Shown: positions 46,190-55,320, counted from the first letter of the stretch. The stretch: 64,000 nucleotides of DNA from an uncultured bacterium (GCA_938009275.1 CALLHY010000024.1:1-64000); one strand, 5' to 3'. Translations and numbers: made by a program. The notes: generated by a model from the sequence alone, not told the origin.

Positions 46190-47749
46190 ATGAAACTTAG
46201 ATTATTACTATGCACTCTGATGATATGTGTGGCGGTGTCTGTATTCGCCACAGATCCATGGGGAGAACCGGATGTGCTTCCAACCAGCATGACTGTAGTA
46301 GCCCAGGTTAGCATTGCTGGTATCCAAGCCCAAGCCGGTGATGTATTGGCTGCTTTCGTTAGCGATGGCAGCCAGGAAGTGCTGAGAGGGAAAGAAGAAG
46401 TAGTCGTAAATGGCAACATCTCAGGCTGTGTAATTCAGATTTACACCGAGCAAAGCGGAGAAACCATATTCTTCAAGATTTGGGACGAAAGCGCACAACT
46501 GGTGTATCGAGCCTCACAGGACGTTGAGTCTGTGGTTAATGCTACTCTTGGCTCGTATCCTGATAATCTGTTTCAGATTAGCACAGCATATATTGAGCAG
46601 ACTGTTCTTCCACCAGTATTTAATCCTCCTGCTGGGACATATACCAGCGTGCAGAATGTTGTTATCACCTGTCCCACTCCCGGTGCTGTAATCCGTTACA
46701 CATGCGATGGCACAGAGCCTACAGATATGTCACCGCTTTACATAGAGCCAGTGTTTGTAGGTTTTAGCACCACCATTAAGGCCAAAGCTTTTCTTGCAGA
46801 CTGGATTCCAAGCTCCACTGTTACTGTTTCTTATACCATAAGTGGTGGGCAGATAGCCGATCCCTGGCCTATGCCCGAAATACTCACCAGCAGTATGATT
46901 GTGATGGCACGAGTACAAATTCTGGGAGTTCCGGCCAGCGATGGTGACATCGTGGCTGCCTTTGTTGGTGAGGGCGGAAGCGAAGTGTTACGCGGTAAAC
47001 AGGCAGTTCAGGTAATAAATGGAGTATCGGGTTGCAGCATGCAAATCTACTCTGAAAGTAATGGTGAGTACATTTACTTCAAAGTTTGGGACTATAGTGA
47101 ACAAGAAGTTCATCCTGCAGATCAGTATCTTTTGTCGCACATAAATGGCATTATTGGCTCGTATCCAAATGACTTGTACGTAGTGAATGCAGGCACATTC
47201 CCCATTGTAGAACTTCCTGTATTTAGCCCGCCAGCTGGTGAATTCACCGAGCCATTTTATGCTGGAATTAGCTGTTCAACTGAGGGCGCACAAATAAGAT
47301 ACACACTAGATGGCACACCTCCAACCTCCGGTTCTTTGCTATACTCACAACCGATTTATGTGGATAGAACCACCACAATAAAAGCCCGGGCATTTCATGG
47401 TTTATGGACACCCAGCGATGTTGTTACTGCCACCTTCAACTTTGGCTCAGCCATTCCGGAAGACCCTCTGCCGAATGTGATAACTGGCATAAGAGACATT
47501 TATCCCAATCCCTTTTCCTCATCTGTAACGCTTCTCCTGCGAGTAAAAGAGGCTAATCAGTATTATAAAATTAAGTTTTACAACATCAAAGGTGAGCTTG
47601 TGTATGAATCTAACGGCATGGCTTCGGGTGATTTTGAACATATATGGAATGGCTGTGCCACAGACGGCAGGAAGCTTCCCGCGGGGATTTATCTGGTATC
47701 ATTTACATCAGGGACAACACAGCAAACCCGCAAAGCTATCTTGAAGTAA
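46190..47749 (+). CDS. secreted protein with duplicated chitobiase-C-type and GDVLAAFV modules
   Basis: A 519-residue protein with a signal peptide (1-19) and a two-fold internal repeat. Each half has a module GDxxAAFVxxGxxEVLRGK...GCxxQIYxExxGExIxFK, then a domain PVFxPPAGxxT...IRYTxDGTxPT...TTIKAxAF like the chitobiase/hexosaminidase C-terminal (CHB_HEX_C) fold. A sorting domain (IRDIYPNPFSSSVTLLL) ends the protein. No enzyme domain is present, so it is probably a structural or binding protein. GGAGGGG precedes the ATG, 11 bases after the previous stop. The stop lies 11 bases before a perfect hairpin repeat. Confidence 0.85.
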   Translation: MKLRLLLCTLMICVAVSVFATDPWGEPDVLPTSMTVVAQVSIAGIQAQAGDVLAAFVSDGSQEVLRGKEEVVVNGNISGCVIQIYTEQSGETIFFKIWDESAQLVYRASQDVESVVNATLGSYPDNLFQISTAYIEQTVLPPVFNPPAGTYTSVQNVVITCPTPGAVIRYTCDGTEPTDMSPLYIEPVFVGFSTTIKAKAFLADWIPSSTVTVSYTISGGQIADPWPMPEILTSSMIVMARVQILGVPASDGDIVAAFVGEGGSEVLRGKQAVQVINGVSGCSMQIYSESNGEYIYFKVWDYSEQEVHPADQYLLSHINGIIGSYPNDLYVVNAGTFPIVELPVFSPPAGEFTEPFYAGISCSTEGAQIRYTLDGTPPTSGSLLYSQPIYVDRTTTIKARAFHGLWTPSDVVTATFNFGSAIPEDPLPNVITGIRDIYPNPFSSSVTLLLRVKEANQYYKIKFYNIKGELVYESNGMASGDFEHIWNGCATDGRKLPAGIYLVSFTSGTTQQTRKAILK

Positions 47750-47760
47750 TTACGGTATCA

Positions 47761-47825
47761 TTACGCATGAAATACGCATCCCATCCGTATTTCATGCGTA
47801 ATTCATTAGTAATTCGTTCAAGGAA
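47761..47825. repeat. 65-bp dispersed hairpin repeat, copy 2 (perfect stem)
   Basis: TTACGCATGAAATACG (47761-47776) is exactly complementary to 47786-47801 around a 9-base spacer, and the following 24 bases match copy 1 at 20884-20907. Its position right after an operon suggests a 3'-end processing or stabilising hairpin; the T run of an intrinsic terminator is missing. Confidence 0.85.
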
Positions 47826-47876
47826 CATGTCCCCTCCTAAGTATGTTGACACTTAATTATATCTAAGGAGATTAGG

Positions 47877-47933
47877 ATGAGTGACTGCCATGATGCACTT
47901 CAAGATGTAGAGAACATCGAAATAGGAGCATAA
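47877..47933 (+). CDS. possible 18-aa leader peptide
   Basis: ATG at 47877 lies 6 bases after AAGGAG (47865-47870) and opens an 18-codon frame ending TAA at 47931-47933, three bases before the S41 peptidase start. The peptide would be MSDCHDALQDVENIEIGA. It has the best ribosome binding site in this interval and may couple translation to the downstream gene. Short frames arise by chance, so confidence is low. Confidence 0.35.
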   Translation: MSDCHDALQDVENIEIGA

Positions 47934-47936
47934 GCG

Positions 47937-50207
47937 ATGATTAGGACTATTTGCTTATTATCTATCTGCTTGGCTGTTGGCTTATGTTTTGCCGGAACCA
48001 CAACCACAAGCACCAAAGTAAAGAACCTTACAGCCTTTACTAAACTGTGGGGTTACGTGAAACACTTTTATCCATCTGATGAGGCACAAGCTATTGACTG
48101 GGATAAATTTGCTGTGTATGGAACACAGTATGTAATAAACATTCGTACCAATGACGAACTTCAGAAAGCCTTGTATGATCTGTTTCAGCCCATAGTTCCG
48201 GATTTAAAACTATATACTAAAGCCAAACCTAAAACTAAGATAAGTGACATCATCCCGGGTCGGGCTACAGCATTCTGGCAATATGAGGGCTACAATAATA
48301 CGAATTCAACATCATCATTTAGGTCTATCAGAACAAACCGCCCTACCAAGATCATGAAGAATCCCAACAACAGATTCATTTGGGCAAGCATTGCTCCCCA
48401 GATAGCAATGGATATCCCGCATAATGCAAAGCTAAGAGTATCATTTGTGATTAGGAAAGATGGCAGTGATTCGCTAGAAACCGAAATCAGATTGGGCTAT
48501 AATGGTGACCACGCTAAGGATTACATAGGGCATGGTGATAATGCTGAAAAGTGCTTTATAATGGAGGGCAAGGAAGATACACAAGAACCCCTGTGGATTG
48601 CCTTCCTAAATCTTCACTACCTTCTGCTTGATTCCATAAAGGTAGAGTTGTGGAAAAACGAGGCGTGGCAGACAGTGTTTGTGTCGGATTTTGCTAATGA
48701 TACGCTTGGAGCTTTACCGGAGAAATTCAATATTAACATGTCGCCCCTCAGCCCAGTTATGTGCAGTGATGTAGATGTGTTAGTAGATAGAGTGTCCGGC
48801 AAGCATTGCCTGTCCATCCGAAAATCTGTTTCAGAGCTAGATTATACACTTGGCATTGTTAATCGTATATTCCCGGAAGAATTGCAATATGGAGAAATGC
48901 TGGATAAGCCACTTGTAAAAGGCTTGAATTGTTCTTTTCCTATGGTGCTTCAATGCGATATGAAGAACACATACCCAATTGCCAATAGGGATAAGCTGCA
49001 ACAACTTATTCAGAAATACTCCTCTGTAGACCTGAGCGATAGAGCAGACCCGGGAGTGTGGTTTGCCGGTGTGATTCGCTACTGGAACGAGTTGCAGTTC
49101 TTCTACCCCTATTTCGAGTATAACATTTGCAGTTGGGATAATGAACTACCACTTTGTCTGGAAAGAGTTATAAAGTGTAGTAGCTTCTTGGAGTATAAGC
49201 AAGCACTACTGCTGTTAATCTCTAAAACTAAAGATGGCCACGCATTCTTAAGTGATCAGTCACATAACGCTAAGATGCCGAAGTTCAATACCTATCCTGT
49301 GAACGGGAAATGGATTGTTAGTTCTGTTCTTGATGATTCTATAGGGGTGAGGCTTGCCGATGAAGTAGTGAAAATGAATGGCAAAGACTTCAAGGATCTG
49401 ATGAATGAGAATAGACCTTACTTCCTGTCAGCCAACCCAGAAACAACAGATATCAGGCTATTTAGCCGATTTCTAAAAACATATCAGGACTCGGTAGCCA
49501 GCTTTACTTTTAGGGATTCTCAGAACGCGGAGTATAGCAGAGAACTTACTCTTGAAGATTACTCTGGTTGGAAATGGGTGGTAGGAGAAGATAGAATCGT
49601 GTATCACGATGGCGGTATTGTATATCTTAATGCCAACATAATTACCGATACAGAGCTACAAGAGGCATTGCCAAAATTGGTTGAGGCAAAAGGGATTATC
49701 ATAGACCTGAGATATTATCCGAGCATATCATACAATTTTATCTCCCATCTGCTTACAGAGCCGGATTCTCTTTCTATAACCCTAACAAAACGGTATCTGC
49801 GTCCTCAGGAAGAATTGCCAAGGCCTACCCAAAAAATGCCAACCTGGGGTTTACTTCCCAATGAGCCGCATATTACAGCAAAGGTAATTGCTCTTAGCAG
49901 CAGGAACTGTCAGAGCTATTGCGAAGCATACCTTCACAACCTGCAACACAATAGACTTGCATCTGTTGTAGGACAGCCCACTGTGGGAGCGAATGGAGAC
50001 GTTATTGTAACTCCTCTTCCAGGAGATATTAAGGTTTACTGGACAGGATTGTTAGTTAGAAACCCTGATGAGAGCAGATTCTTTGGAGTAGGAATAGTAC
50101 CCGATGTTATAGTGAATAAGTCTTTACAGGATATTAGAGACGGCATAGACACAGAACGCAAGGTAGCATTGGAATTGCTGCGGGAAAGCTTGAAGTTTGA
50201 AAGGTGA
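47937..50207 (+). CDS. S41-family peptidase (C-terminal-processing type)
   Basis: A 756-residue exported protein with a signal peptide (1-19). The first ~370 residues are a long unassigned region that starts KLWGYVKHFYPSDEA, a pattern common before S41 domains of FCB bacteria. A PDZ-like stretch (about 440-490) and the peptidase core follow: KGIIIDLRYYP, the nucleophile region NCQSYCEAYLHNL with Ser660, and VVGQPTVGANGDV. Serine and its surroundings agree with the family, so it is probably active. AGGAGCA lies before the ATG. It converges on lptA with 24 bases between stops. Confidence 0.85.
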   Translation: MIRTICLLSICLAVGLCFAGTTTTSTKVKNLTAFTKLWGYVKHFYPSDEAQAIDWDKFAVYGTQYVINIRTNDELQKALYDLFQPIVPDLKLYTKAKPKTKISDIIPGRATAFWQYEGYNNTNSTSSFRSIRTNRPTKIMKNPNNRFIWASIAPQIAMDIPHNAKLRVSFVIRKDGSDSLETEIRLGYNGDHAKDYIGHGDNAEKCFIMEGKEDTQEPLWIAFLNLHYLLLDSIKVELWKNEAWQTVFVSDFANDTLGALPEKFNINMSPLSPVMCSDVDVLVDRVSGKHCLSIRKSVSELDYTLGIVNRIFPEELQYGEMLDKPLVKGLNCSFPMVLQCDMKNTYPIANRDKLQQLIQKYSSVDLSDRADPGVWFAGVIRYWNELQFFYPYFEYNICSWDNELPLCLERVIKCSSFLEYKQALLLLISKTKDGHAFLSDQSHNAKMPKFNTYPVNGKWIVSSVLDDSIGVRLADEVVKMNGKDFKDLMNENRPYFLSANPETTDIRLFSRFLKTYQDSVASFTFRDSQNAEYSRELTLEDYSGWKWVVGEDRIVYHDGGIVYLNANIITDTELQEALPKLVEAKGIIIDLRYYPSISYNFISHLLTEPDSLSITLTKRYLRPQEELPRPTQKMPTWGLLPNEPHITAKVIALSSRNCQSYCEAYLHNLQHNRLASVVGQPTVGANGDVIVTPLPGDIKVYWTGLLVRNPDESRFFGVGIVPDVIVNKSLQDIRDGIDTERKVALELLRESLKFER

Positions 50208-50231
50208 TATCTGGCAAGGTTTTAGGTAATA

Positions 50232-51341
50232 CTATTTCCTATCCTGAAACACGTATTTGCCTTTTATGTTGTTCTTCATTTGCATGCTGGTAAGCTTACT
50301 GTCTTCATTAAATGTGGCTTGCAGATAGTAACCTGTGGCAGAATTGACAAAGAAATCGCGTTTATCGGTGGCATCCTGTGTAAACACATAATCCACCGAG
50401 CCTTCTGCCGTAAACTGCCGTATCTGGTCGTTTTCAAACTGCATGCTGATGAGGTCTGCCCTAACGTTGTTTCTCTTCTCTCCCAGTTTCTCTTCGCTAA
50501 AGTCCACCCGGCAAGAGTCTATCAGCTCGGCGCGGTTTAGCTTGCGCTCGGTAAGGAAGAGGTGGAATTCCTTTGCCCGGGCATCAGCATAGTCTGAAGC
50601 AAAGTGCGGCTCGCCTGTAAACACTGCCTTGTCCTCTTTCATAAAGTAGATCAGGAAGTCGCTTTTGGCTCTATAGTCACGGGAATAAACCTCTACATTG
50701 AAAGTGGCAATCAACTTGTGTTCGGCATCGAAGAACTCCATCTTATCCGCTTCTACATATAAACTGTCCGACCTTCCTGCCTGTAAGCGCGGGTCTTCCA
50801 GCATCAGTGCATAACCTGTGCTGCGGTTCCATTGGGCATAGCCACACCAGGCGTAGGCATGTTCCTGATAATCATAGGCAGAAACGCGACTCCAGGTGGT
50901 TAAGACATCAGCTTTTTTGTCGTAACTAGCATAGTCGCTACGTATCCATCGGTAGTCGCCGGTTTGGTTTTTATGAGTAGCTTTTATTCTGCCCCCCATG
51001 TTCATTAGTTCGGGTATCCGGTAGTATGCCAGAGTGTCTGCATTCAAGGTAAGGCTATCATTTGAAACTGTAACATCCCCGAATAGGCGGGCAATTTTCT
51101 TTACGTCGAAGATAAGGGCACGGGCACTGCGGAACTCTGTGTCACCGTAAAAGAAATGCACGTTTCCGCTTAGCTCAAGTATCTGCTCATTATCCGTTTT
51201 ATTCATAAAGAGTTTATCGGCATGAACAAGACGGAATTTATCCGGGGGGTTCTTTTTTGCCTGGGCATTCAGCCCCCCCAAGCAGCTGGCAATCAGCAGG
51301 ATAAAACAAAGTGGCTTCAGGCGAAGAAGGATGCTTACCAA
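50232..51341 (-). CDS. LptA/OstA-like LPS transport protein
   Basis: A 369-residue periplasmic protein with an N-terminal signal segment (about 8-27) and a beta-jellyroll repeat of the OstA/LptA type: LELSGNVHFFYGDTEFRSARAL, seen as ELSGNVHFFYGDTEFRSA, then FGDVTVSNDSLTLNADTL and later VEADKMEFFDAEHKL. LptA bridges the periplasm between the LptB2FGC pump and LptD. It is longer than E. coli LptA, as in Bacteroidota OstA-like proteins. It overlaps lptC by 7 bases and ends the kdsA-kdsC-lptC-lptA group. Confidence 0.85.
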   Translation of the reverse strand: MVSILLRLKPLCFILLIASCLGGLNAQAKKNPPDKFRLVHADKLFMNKTDNEQILELSGNVHFFYGDTEFRSARALIFDVKKIARLFGDVTVSNDSLTLNADTLAYYRIPELMNMGGRIKATHKNQTGDYRWIRSDYASYDKKADVLTTWSRVSAYDYQEHAYAWCGYAQWNRSTGYALMLEDPRLQAGRSDSLYVEADKMEFFDAEHKLIATFNVEVYSRDYRAKSDFLIYFMKEDKAVFTGEPHFASDYADARAKEFHLFLTERKLNRAELIDSCRVDFSEEKLGEKRNNVRADLISMQFENDQIRQFTAEGSVDYVFTQDATDKRDFFVNSATGYYLQATFNEDSKLTSMQMKNNIKGKYVFQDRK

Positions 51342-51898
51342 TTTAGTTCCTTGGGGTTTACAATGCCTTGGGCAGATACAGCGTCCATCTCGATGAAACT
51401 GATGGTTGAATTTGTCCTTAGCTTCTCTCCGTATAGCACATCAGTTCCCCGCACCAGCTTTACCTTTAATGGGGCGGTTATCTCATCCACGGCTCTATCC
51501 CAAACAATCTTCGAGGTGCTCAAAGTTCCATTTTTGGAGATCATACGGGCATTGCCATTGGCAAAGATTATGTTGCGGGCATCATCAACAATTGTGGTAT
51601 CTGCCATGATGGTGGAATTTATCCGATTGTCTTTGTCGTATGTGGTTAATACAACTCCGTAGCCATACATCATGCGTCTGTCGTGAAACCGCTCAATCTT
51701 ATTAGCTTCCAAATGGTACTCGATTCGGTTATCTATGAATTGAGAAACTTTAACCTTGTGGCTGGTTTCGTCTGGCAGGCTGCGGTCTAGCGGATCGGAT
51801 TTTGTTTGCAGCGTAGTTTTCTGGCAGGCAGTCATGCTAACAAGAATTGCCAGGATCAGGGCTAACTTAGCAAATGTCTTCAAGATAATGCAACACAA
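51335..51898 (-). CDS. lptC: LptC-like LPS export lipoprotein
   Basis: A protein of about 182-187 residues with a hydrophobic N-terminus and a lipobox-like VSMTAC, then a jellyroll domain: VSQFIDNRIEYHLEANKIER, MYGYGVVLTTYDKDN, and IVDDARNIIFANGNARMIS. LptC joins the LptBFG pump to LptA. The start is uncertain: TTG at 51898 overlaps kdsC by 32 bases, and TTG at 51883 would give a normal lipoprotein signal; neither has a strong ribosome binding site. Its place between kdsC and lptA is the classic arrangement. Confidence 0.82.
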   Translation of the reverse strand: MCCIILKTFAKLALILAILVSMTACQKTTLQTKSDPLDRSLPDETSHKVKVSQFIDNRIEYHLEANKIERFHDRRMMYGYGVVLTTYDKDNRINSTIMADTTIVDDARNIIFANGNARMISKNGTLSTSKIVWDRAVDEITAPLKVKLVRGTDVLYGEKLRTNSTISFIEMDAVSAQGIVNPKELNW

Positions 51899-52424
51899 TC
51901 TTTTCGTATATACCCTTGCGGAGTAGAACGTAATTAATCAGCTCTCGAACTGCACCTTGGCCACCGTTCTTGGGGGTAACCCAGTCGGCTATCTTTTGCA
52001 CATCAGCCTGGGCATCCGCGGGGGTGGCAGAAAAAGCTACTTTACGCATAACCGGCACATCATTCCAATCATCGCCCATATAAACTACGTTTTTGTGCTC
52101 CAACCCGAGCGATTCAAGCAGTTCATTCAAACACTTCAGTTTGTTATAAATACCTTGAAACAAGAAATCTATCTTCAGGTCTTCACAGCGGCGTGCCAGT
52201 GCTTCTGAACTACGTCCGGTTATTACTGCAGTTTTAATGTCAGTTTGTCTTAGCAGCAGAAATCCCATGCCGTCGTGGCCATGAAAATGCTTCAGTTCTT
52301 GTCTATGCTCACCGTAAATGATCCTGCCGTCTGTAAAAACACCGTCGCAATCGAATACGATCAGCTTTATCTCGTTCCAGGCAACCGGTCTTTTATTTGG
52401 TTTTACCAGACATACTCTGTCCAT
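51867..52424 (-). CDS. kdsC: 3-deoxy-D-manno-octulosonate 8-phosphate phosphatase
   Basis: A 185-residue HAD-superfamily phosphatase of the C0 type. It removes phosphate from Kdo-8-phosphate. The catalytic pair is in FDCDGVFTDG (Asp25 and Asp27), motif II is TGRSSEA, and motif III GDDWNDVPVM supplies the magnesium site. No cap domain is present, as expected for KdsC. The ATG directly follows the kdsA stop (TAGATG), so translation is coupled. Confidence 0.93.
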   Translation of the reverse strand: MDRVCLVKPNKRPVAWNEIKLIVFDCDGVFTDGRIIYGEHRQELKHFHGHDGMGFLLLRQTDIKTAVITGRSSEALARRCEDLKIDFLFQGIYNKLKCLNELLESLGLEHKNVVYMGDDWNDVPVMRKVAFSATPADAQADVQKIADWVTPKNGGQGAVRELINYVLLRKGIYEKIVLHYLEDIC

Positions 52425-53234
52425 CTATTCCACCATTGCTTGGTAGATTTTGATGCTAGCATCCAAAAGAGCTTCCATGTTGTTTAAGGGAAGCATGGAA
52501 GCAGCATCGGACAATGCCATAGCTGGTTCGGGGTGGGTTTCGATGAATAAGCCTTTTAGCATTCCTGTTGCCACTGCTGCTTTAGCCATCATGGTTGCGT
52601 ACTCCGGGTTTCCTCCTGATGTTTGCCCCTGAGATGGACGCTGGAGTGAATGAGTAACGTCGTAAACAACCGGATAGCCCATAGCCTGCATTATGGCAAA
52701 GCCGCGGAAATCCACCACCAGATTATGATATCCAAAGGAACTGCCGCGCTCGCACAGCATTACTTGGTTGTTCCCAGTGCTACATGCTTTCTCAGCAGCA
52801 GCTTGCATGTCTTCTGGGGCCATGAATTGCCCCTTTTTTATGTTCACTATTGCTCCGCTATTCGCAGCGGCTTTAATCAGCTCAGTTTGGCGGGATAGAA
52901 AGGCAGGGATTTGCAGAATGTCGCACACTTCAGCAGCTTCGGCTATCTCTGCGCACTCGTGTACATCGCTTAAAATGGGCAATTCCAGACGGTGCTTTAT
53001 CTTGTTTAGTATCTCCAGTCCTTGTATGGTTCCCGGGCCGGAGGGAGAAGCTATGCTGCTTCTATTTGCCTTCCGGTAAGAAGATTTGAATACCAACGGT
53101 ATCTGTTTTCGGTAGCATAGCTCTTTTAGATACTCTGCTGTCCTAAACATTGTCGATTCGTCTTCTACCACGCAGGGCCCGGCTATCAGGAACATTGGCT
53201 TGGCTTCGCAAAGCTTTGTGTATAAAGGATTCAT
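52425..53234 (-). CDS. kdsA: 3-deoxy-8-phosphooctulonate synthase
   Basis: A 269-residue aldolase that condenses phosphoenolpyruvate with arabinose 5-phosphate to Kdo-8-phosphate. Motifs are IAGPCVVEDE at the start, FKSSYRKANRSS, LPILSDVHE, INIKKGQFMAPEDM (seen as KKGQFMAPEDM), CERGSSFGYHNLVVDFRG and FIETHPEPAMALSDA. AAGGA lies before the ATG. It lies 8 bases downstream of metK and is followed by kdsC. Kdo genes here are direct evidence that the organism makes LPS. Confidence 0.95.
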   Translation of the reverse strand: MNPLYTKLCEAKPMFLIAGPCVVEDESTMFRTAEYLKELCYRKQIPLVFKSSYRKANRSSIASPSGPGTIQGLEILNKIKHRLELPILSDVHECAEIAEAAEVCDILQIPAFLSRQTELIKAAANSGAIVNIKKGQFMAPEDMQAAAEKACSTGNNQVMLCERGSSFGYHNLVVDFRGFAIMQAMGYPVVYDVTHSLQRPSQGQTSGGNPEYATMMAKAAVATGMLKGLFIETHPEPAMALSDAASMLPLNNMEALLDASIKIYQAMVE

Positions 53235-53242
53235 GTATGTCC

Positions 53243-54403
53243 TTAGTTTATTTTTTTAACCCTTTCCCAGCTAAATCCATCGCGGCCGAAGTGACCATAG
53301 CTGGCTGTAGGCAGATATATGGGTTTCCTGAGGTCAAGGTAATCAATTATTCCTTTTACTGTCAAGTCAAAGTTCTTTGCTACTATTCTTTCTATCTCGG
53401 TATCGCTTTCTTTTCCGCTGCCGAAAGTGTCCACCATTAGGGATACTGGTCTTTCTTCGCCTATCACAAAGCTGAACTGGATAAGGCATTCGGCTGCCAA
53501 TCCCGATGCTACAATGCTCTTGGCGATGTGGCGAGCCATGTAAGCAGCGCTTCTATCTACCTTGGTTGCATCTTTGCCAGAGAAGGCACCACCACCGTGC
53601 TGAGCCCAACCGCCATAGGTATCCACTATTATCTTGCGTCCGGTTAAGCCAGTATCTGCAGCAGGGCCGCCATCATGCCACAGACCCAGAGGATTGATGA
53701 GGATGTTACATTTCCTGGTTTCAAAAAAGCCTTTGCTTTCGTCTTCCATCTCTTGAATGCTGGCTTGGATAACCTGCTTATTTATTTTATCTTTCAGCTC
53801 TTCAAACTCCATGGGGCAGATATTGTTGTGATGAGTTGATATCACCAGGGTTTTTAAGTCCACAGCCTTGCGGCCAATGTAGTGCAACGATACCTGACTT
53901 TTGGCATCGGGCATGAGGCAGGGAATGTCTCCGCTTTTTCGGGCTTTGGCAAGATTGATTAACAAGCGATGAGCAAGTTCGATGGGAATGGGCATCAGGC
54001 TTTTGGTTTGAGAGCAGGCATAGCCGAACATCAGTCCCTGATCACCCGCGCCGGTGTTCTCCATCAATGCTGTTTCCTGTTTGTGCAGGTAGTTATTAAT
54101 CTCGCAATTGGTGTCGAAGCCTTTTCCTGGATTAACGTATCCTATGTTGCGGATAACTTCACGCACAATGGGTTCCACATCTATCTTTGCTGTAGATGAT
54201 ATCTCTCCGGCAAGCACAATCCTATCTTCAGTGGCAAGGGTTTCGCAGGCAACCTTGGAAAAGGGGTCTGCACTTAAGTAAGCATCTAATATCGCATCGG
54301 ATATCTGGTCACAAACCTTGTCGGGATGACCTTCTGAAACGGATTCGGAAGTGAAGATGTATCCGCTCCTATCCGGTTTTTCAAGTGCATGTAAAGCTGT
54401 CAT
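53243..54403 (-). CDS. metK: S-adenosylmethionine synthetase
   Basis: A 386-residue methionine adenosyltransferase that forms SAM from methionine and ATP. Diagnostic stretches are FTSESVSEGHPDKVCDQISD, TGAGDQGLMFGYA, and GGGAFSGKDATKVDRSAAY. The ATG at 54403 is selected since AGGAGAA lies 8-14 bases ahead; an in-frame start at 54454 would add 17 residues and run into the terminator of the upstream tRNA. Length agrees with the family. It leads the minus-strand group that continues into Kdo and Lpt genes. Confidence 0.96.
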   Translation of the reverse strand: MTALHALEKPDRSGYIFTSESVSEGHPDKVCDQISDAILDAYLSADPFSKVACETLATEDRIVLAGEISSTAKIDVEPIVREVIRNIGYVNPGKGFDTNCEINNYLHKQETALMENTGAGDQGLMFGYACSQTKSLMPIPIELAHRLLINLAKARKSGDIPCLMPDAKSQVSLHYIGRKAVDLKTLVISTHHNNICPMEFEELKDKINKQVIQASIQEMEDESKGFFETRKCNILINPLGLWHDGGPAADTGLTGRKIIVDTYGGWAQHGGGAFSGKDATKVDRSAAYMARHIAKSIVASGLAAECLIQFSFVIGEERPVSLMVDTFGSGKESDTEIERIVAKNFDLTVKGIIDYLDLRKPIYLPTASYGHFGRDGFSWERVKKIN

Positions 54404-54456
54404 TGTCTGTATTCTCCTAAATGTTACTGGGATTGGTAACACGCCTTTGTTCACAC

Positions 54457-54483
54457 AAAAAAAGCCGGCTGCTAAAGCCGGCT
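54457..54483 (-). terminator. Rho-independent terminator after tRNA-Lys
   Basis: On the minus strand AGCCGGCT (54483-54476) pairs with AGCCGGCT (54470-54463) around a 5-base loop and is followed by seven T. It lies downstream of the tRNA gene and upstream of metK, so it separates the two transcripts. Confidence 0.88.
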
Positions 54484-54606
54484 AATAATATCAAACCGCA
54501 CTTTAGCACATCTTTATAGCGGAGCAAAGGGCAAATTACCGCTGTTATCTATCTACCTGAAACTGTGTGGCAATACCAACACATTCTCAGGGCTTGCATT
54601 AAACGA

Positions 54607-54682
54607 TGGTACATCTTCGGGGATTCGAACCCCGGACCCACTGATTAAGAGTCAGTTGCTCTACCAACTGAGCTAAAGATGC
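54607..54682 (-). tRNA. tRNA-Lys (anticodon CTT)
   Basis: A 76-base cloverleaf including an encoded CCA. The acceptor GCATCTT pairs with AAGATGT (last pair G-U), the D arm is AGCTCAGTTGGTAGAGC-like (AGCTC/GAGC), the anticodon arm ACTGA/TCAGT holds loop CTCTTAA with anticodon CTT, and the T arm reads CGGGGTTCGAATCCCCG. On the upstream side TTGACA (minus strand, 54724-54719) may be its -35 box. A terminator follows at 54457-54483. Confidence 0.96.
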
Positions 54683-54756
54683 ACACAATCGAGGTCATGT
54701 TTTTTCAGGCAGGCCGAATGTCAAGAAAAAAGGCAATCTATACCTGGCTGGCTGCT

Positions 54757-55320
54757 TTAGTATTTATCTACAGCAGCGTCTAATTCCTTGAAAGCCTGAG
54801 AGGCTTTGAACTGGTTATACAAGGCTTCTTCGTTGCGAATGCTATTCACCAAAGATTTGTTTATCTGTTCCTTGGGTATCTTAATCTGTTGCCAGGTTTT
54901 GAATCTCTTGCCACCGCGTTCTTGCACCACTCTGGTCTCAATTGTACCAGGCACGGTTCCTGAGAAGCGGGCAGAAGCTACTGCTTTTACAACGCTTTGG
55001 GACAGAGCAAGAACCTGAGGATCATTTACTCCGGCTTCTTCTTCGTATGACTTGATAAGTCCATTCACGTGGATTTCTACATATTGAGCTGCTTCCAGCA
55101 GGGCATTGGCTTTAGCTGTGTTCATGGAAGCGGTTTCTGAGGCATTAAGGCCTTGTCCATAGGTGCAAACATAGGCTGCTTCAGGTTGGGAAGCCCACCA
55201 TGCGGGACGATACACCAGGTCACCATCGGCTTTGGGGACTTTCTTGTTGCCACCACAGGCAGCAATGAACAGGGCGATGCTTAGGATAAGCATTAATAGA
55301 GCTATTCTGCGTAGTTTCAT
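54757..55320 (-). CDS. LPP20-family lipoprotein
   Basis: A 187-residue lipoprotein. The signal LLMLILSIALFIAACGG has a lipobox cysteine at about residue 22. The mature part holds WWASQPEAAYVCTYGQGLN and a helix with repeated SETASMNTAKANALLEAAQY, matching LPP20-type proteins related to LpoB/FlgP. ATG at 55320 follows GGAGGA, so the upstream start at 55356 is rejected. Function is unknown. It ends 74 bases before the tRNA gene. Confidence 0.8.
   Translation of the reverse strand: MKLRRIALLMLILSIALFIAACGGNKKVPKADGDLVYRPAWWASQPEAAYVCTYGQGLNASETASMNTAKANALLEAAQYVEIHVNGLIKSYEEEAGVNDPQVLALSQSVVKAVASARFSGTVPGTIETRVVQERGGKRFKTWQQIKIPKEQINKSLVNSIRNEEALYNQFKASQAFKELDAAVDKY

Noticed and set aside
50207..50232. 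Bidirectional terminator between the convergent S41 and lptA genes
   Set aside because: The 24-base gap holds no stem-loop that I can draw.
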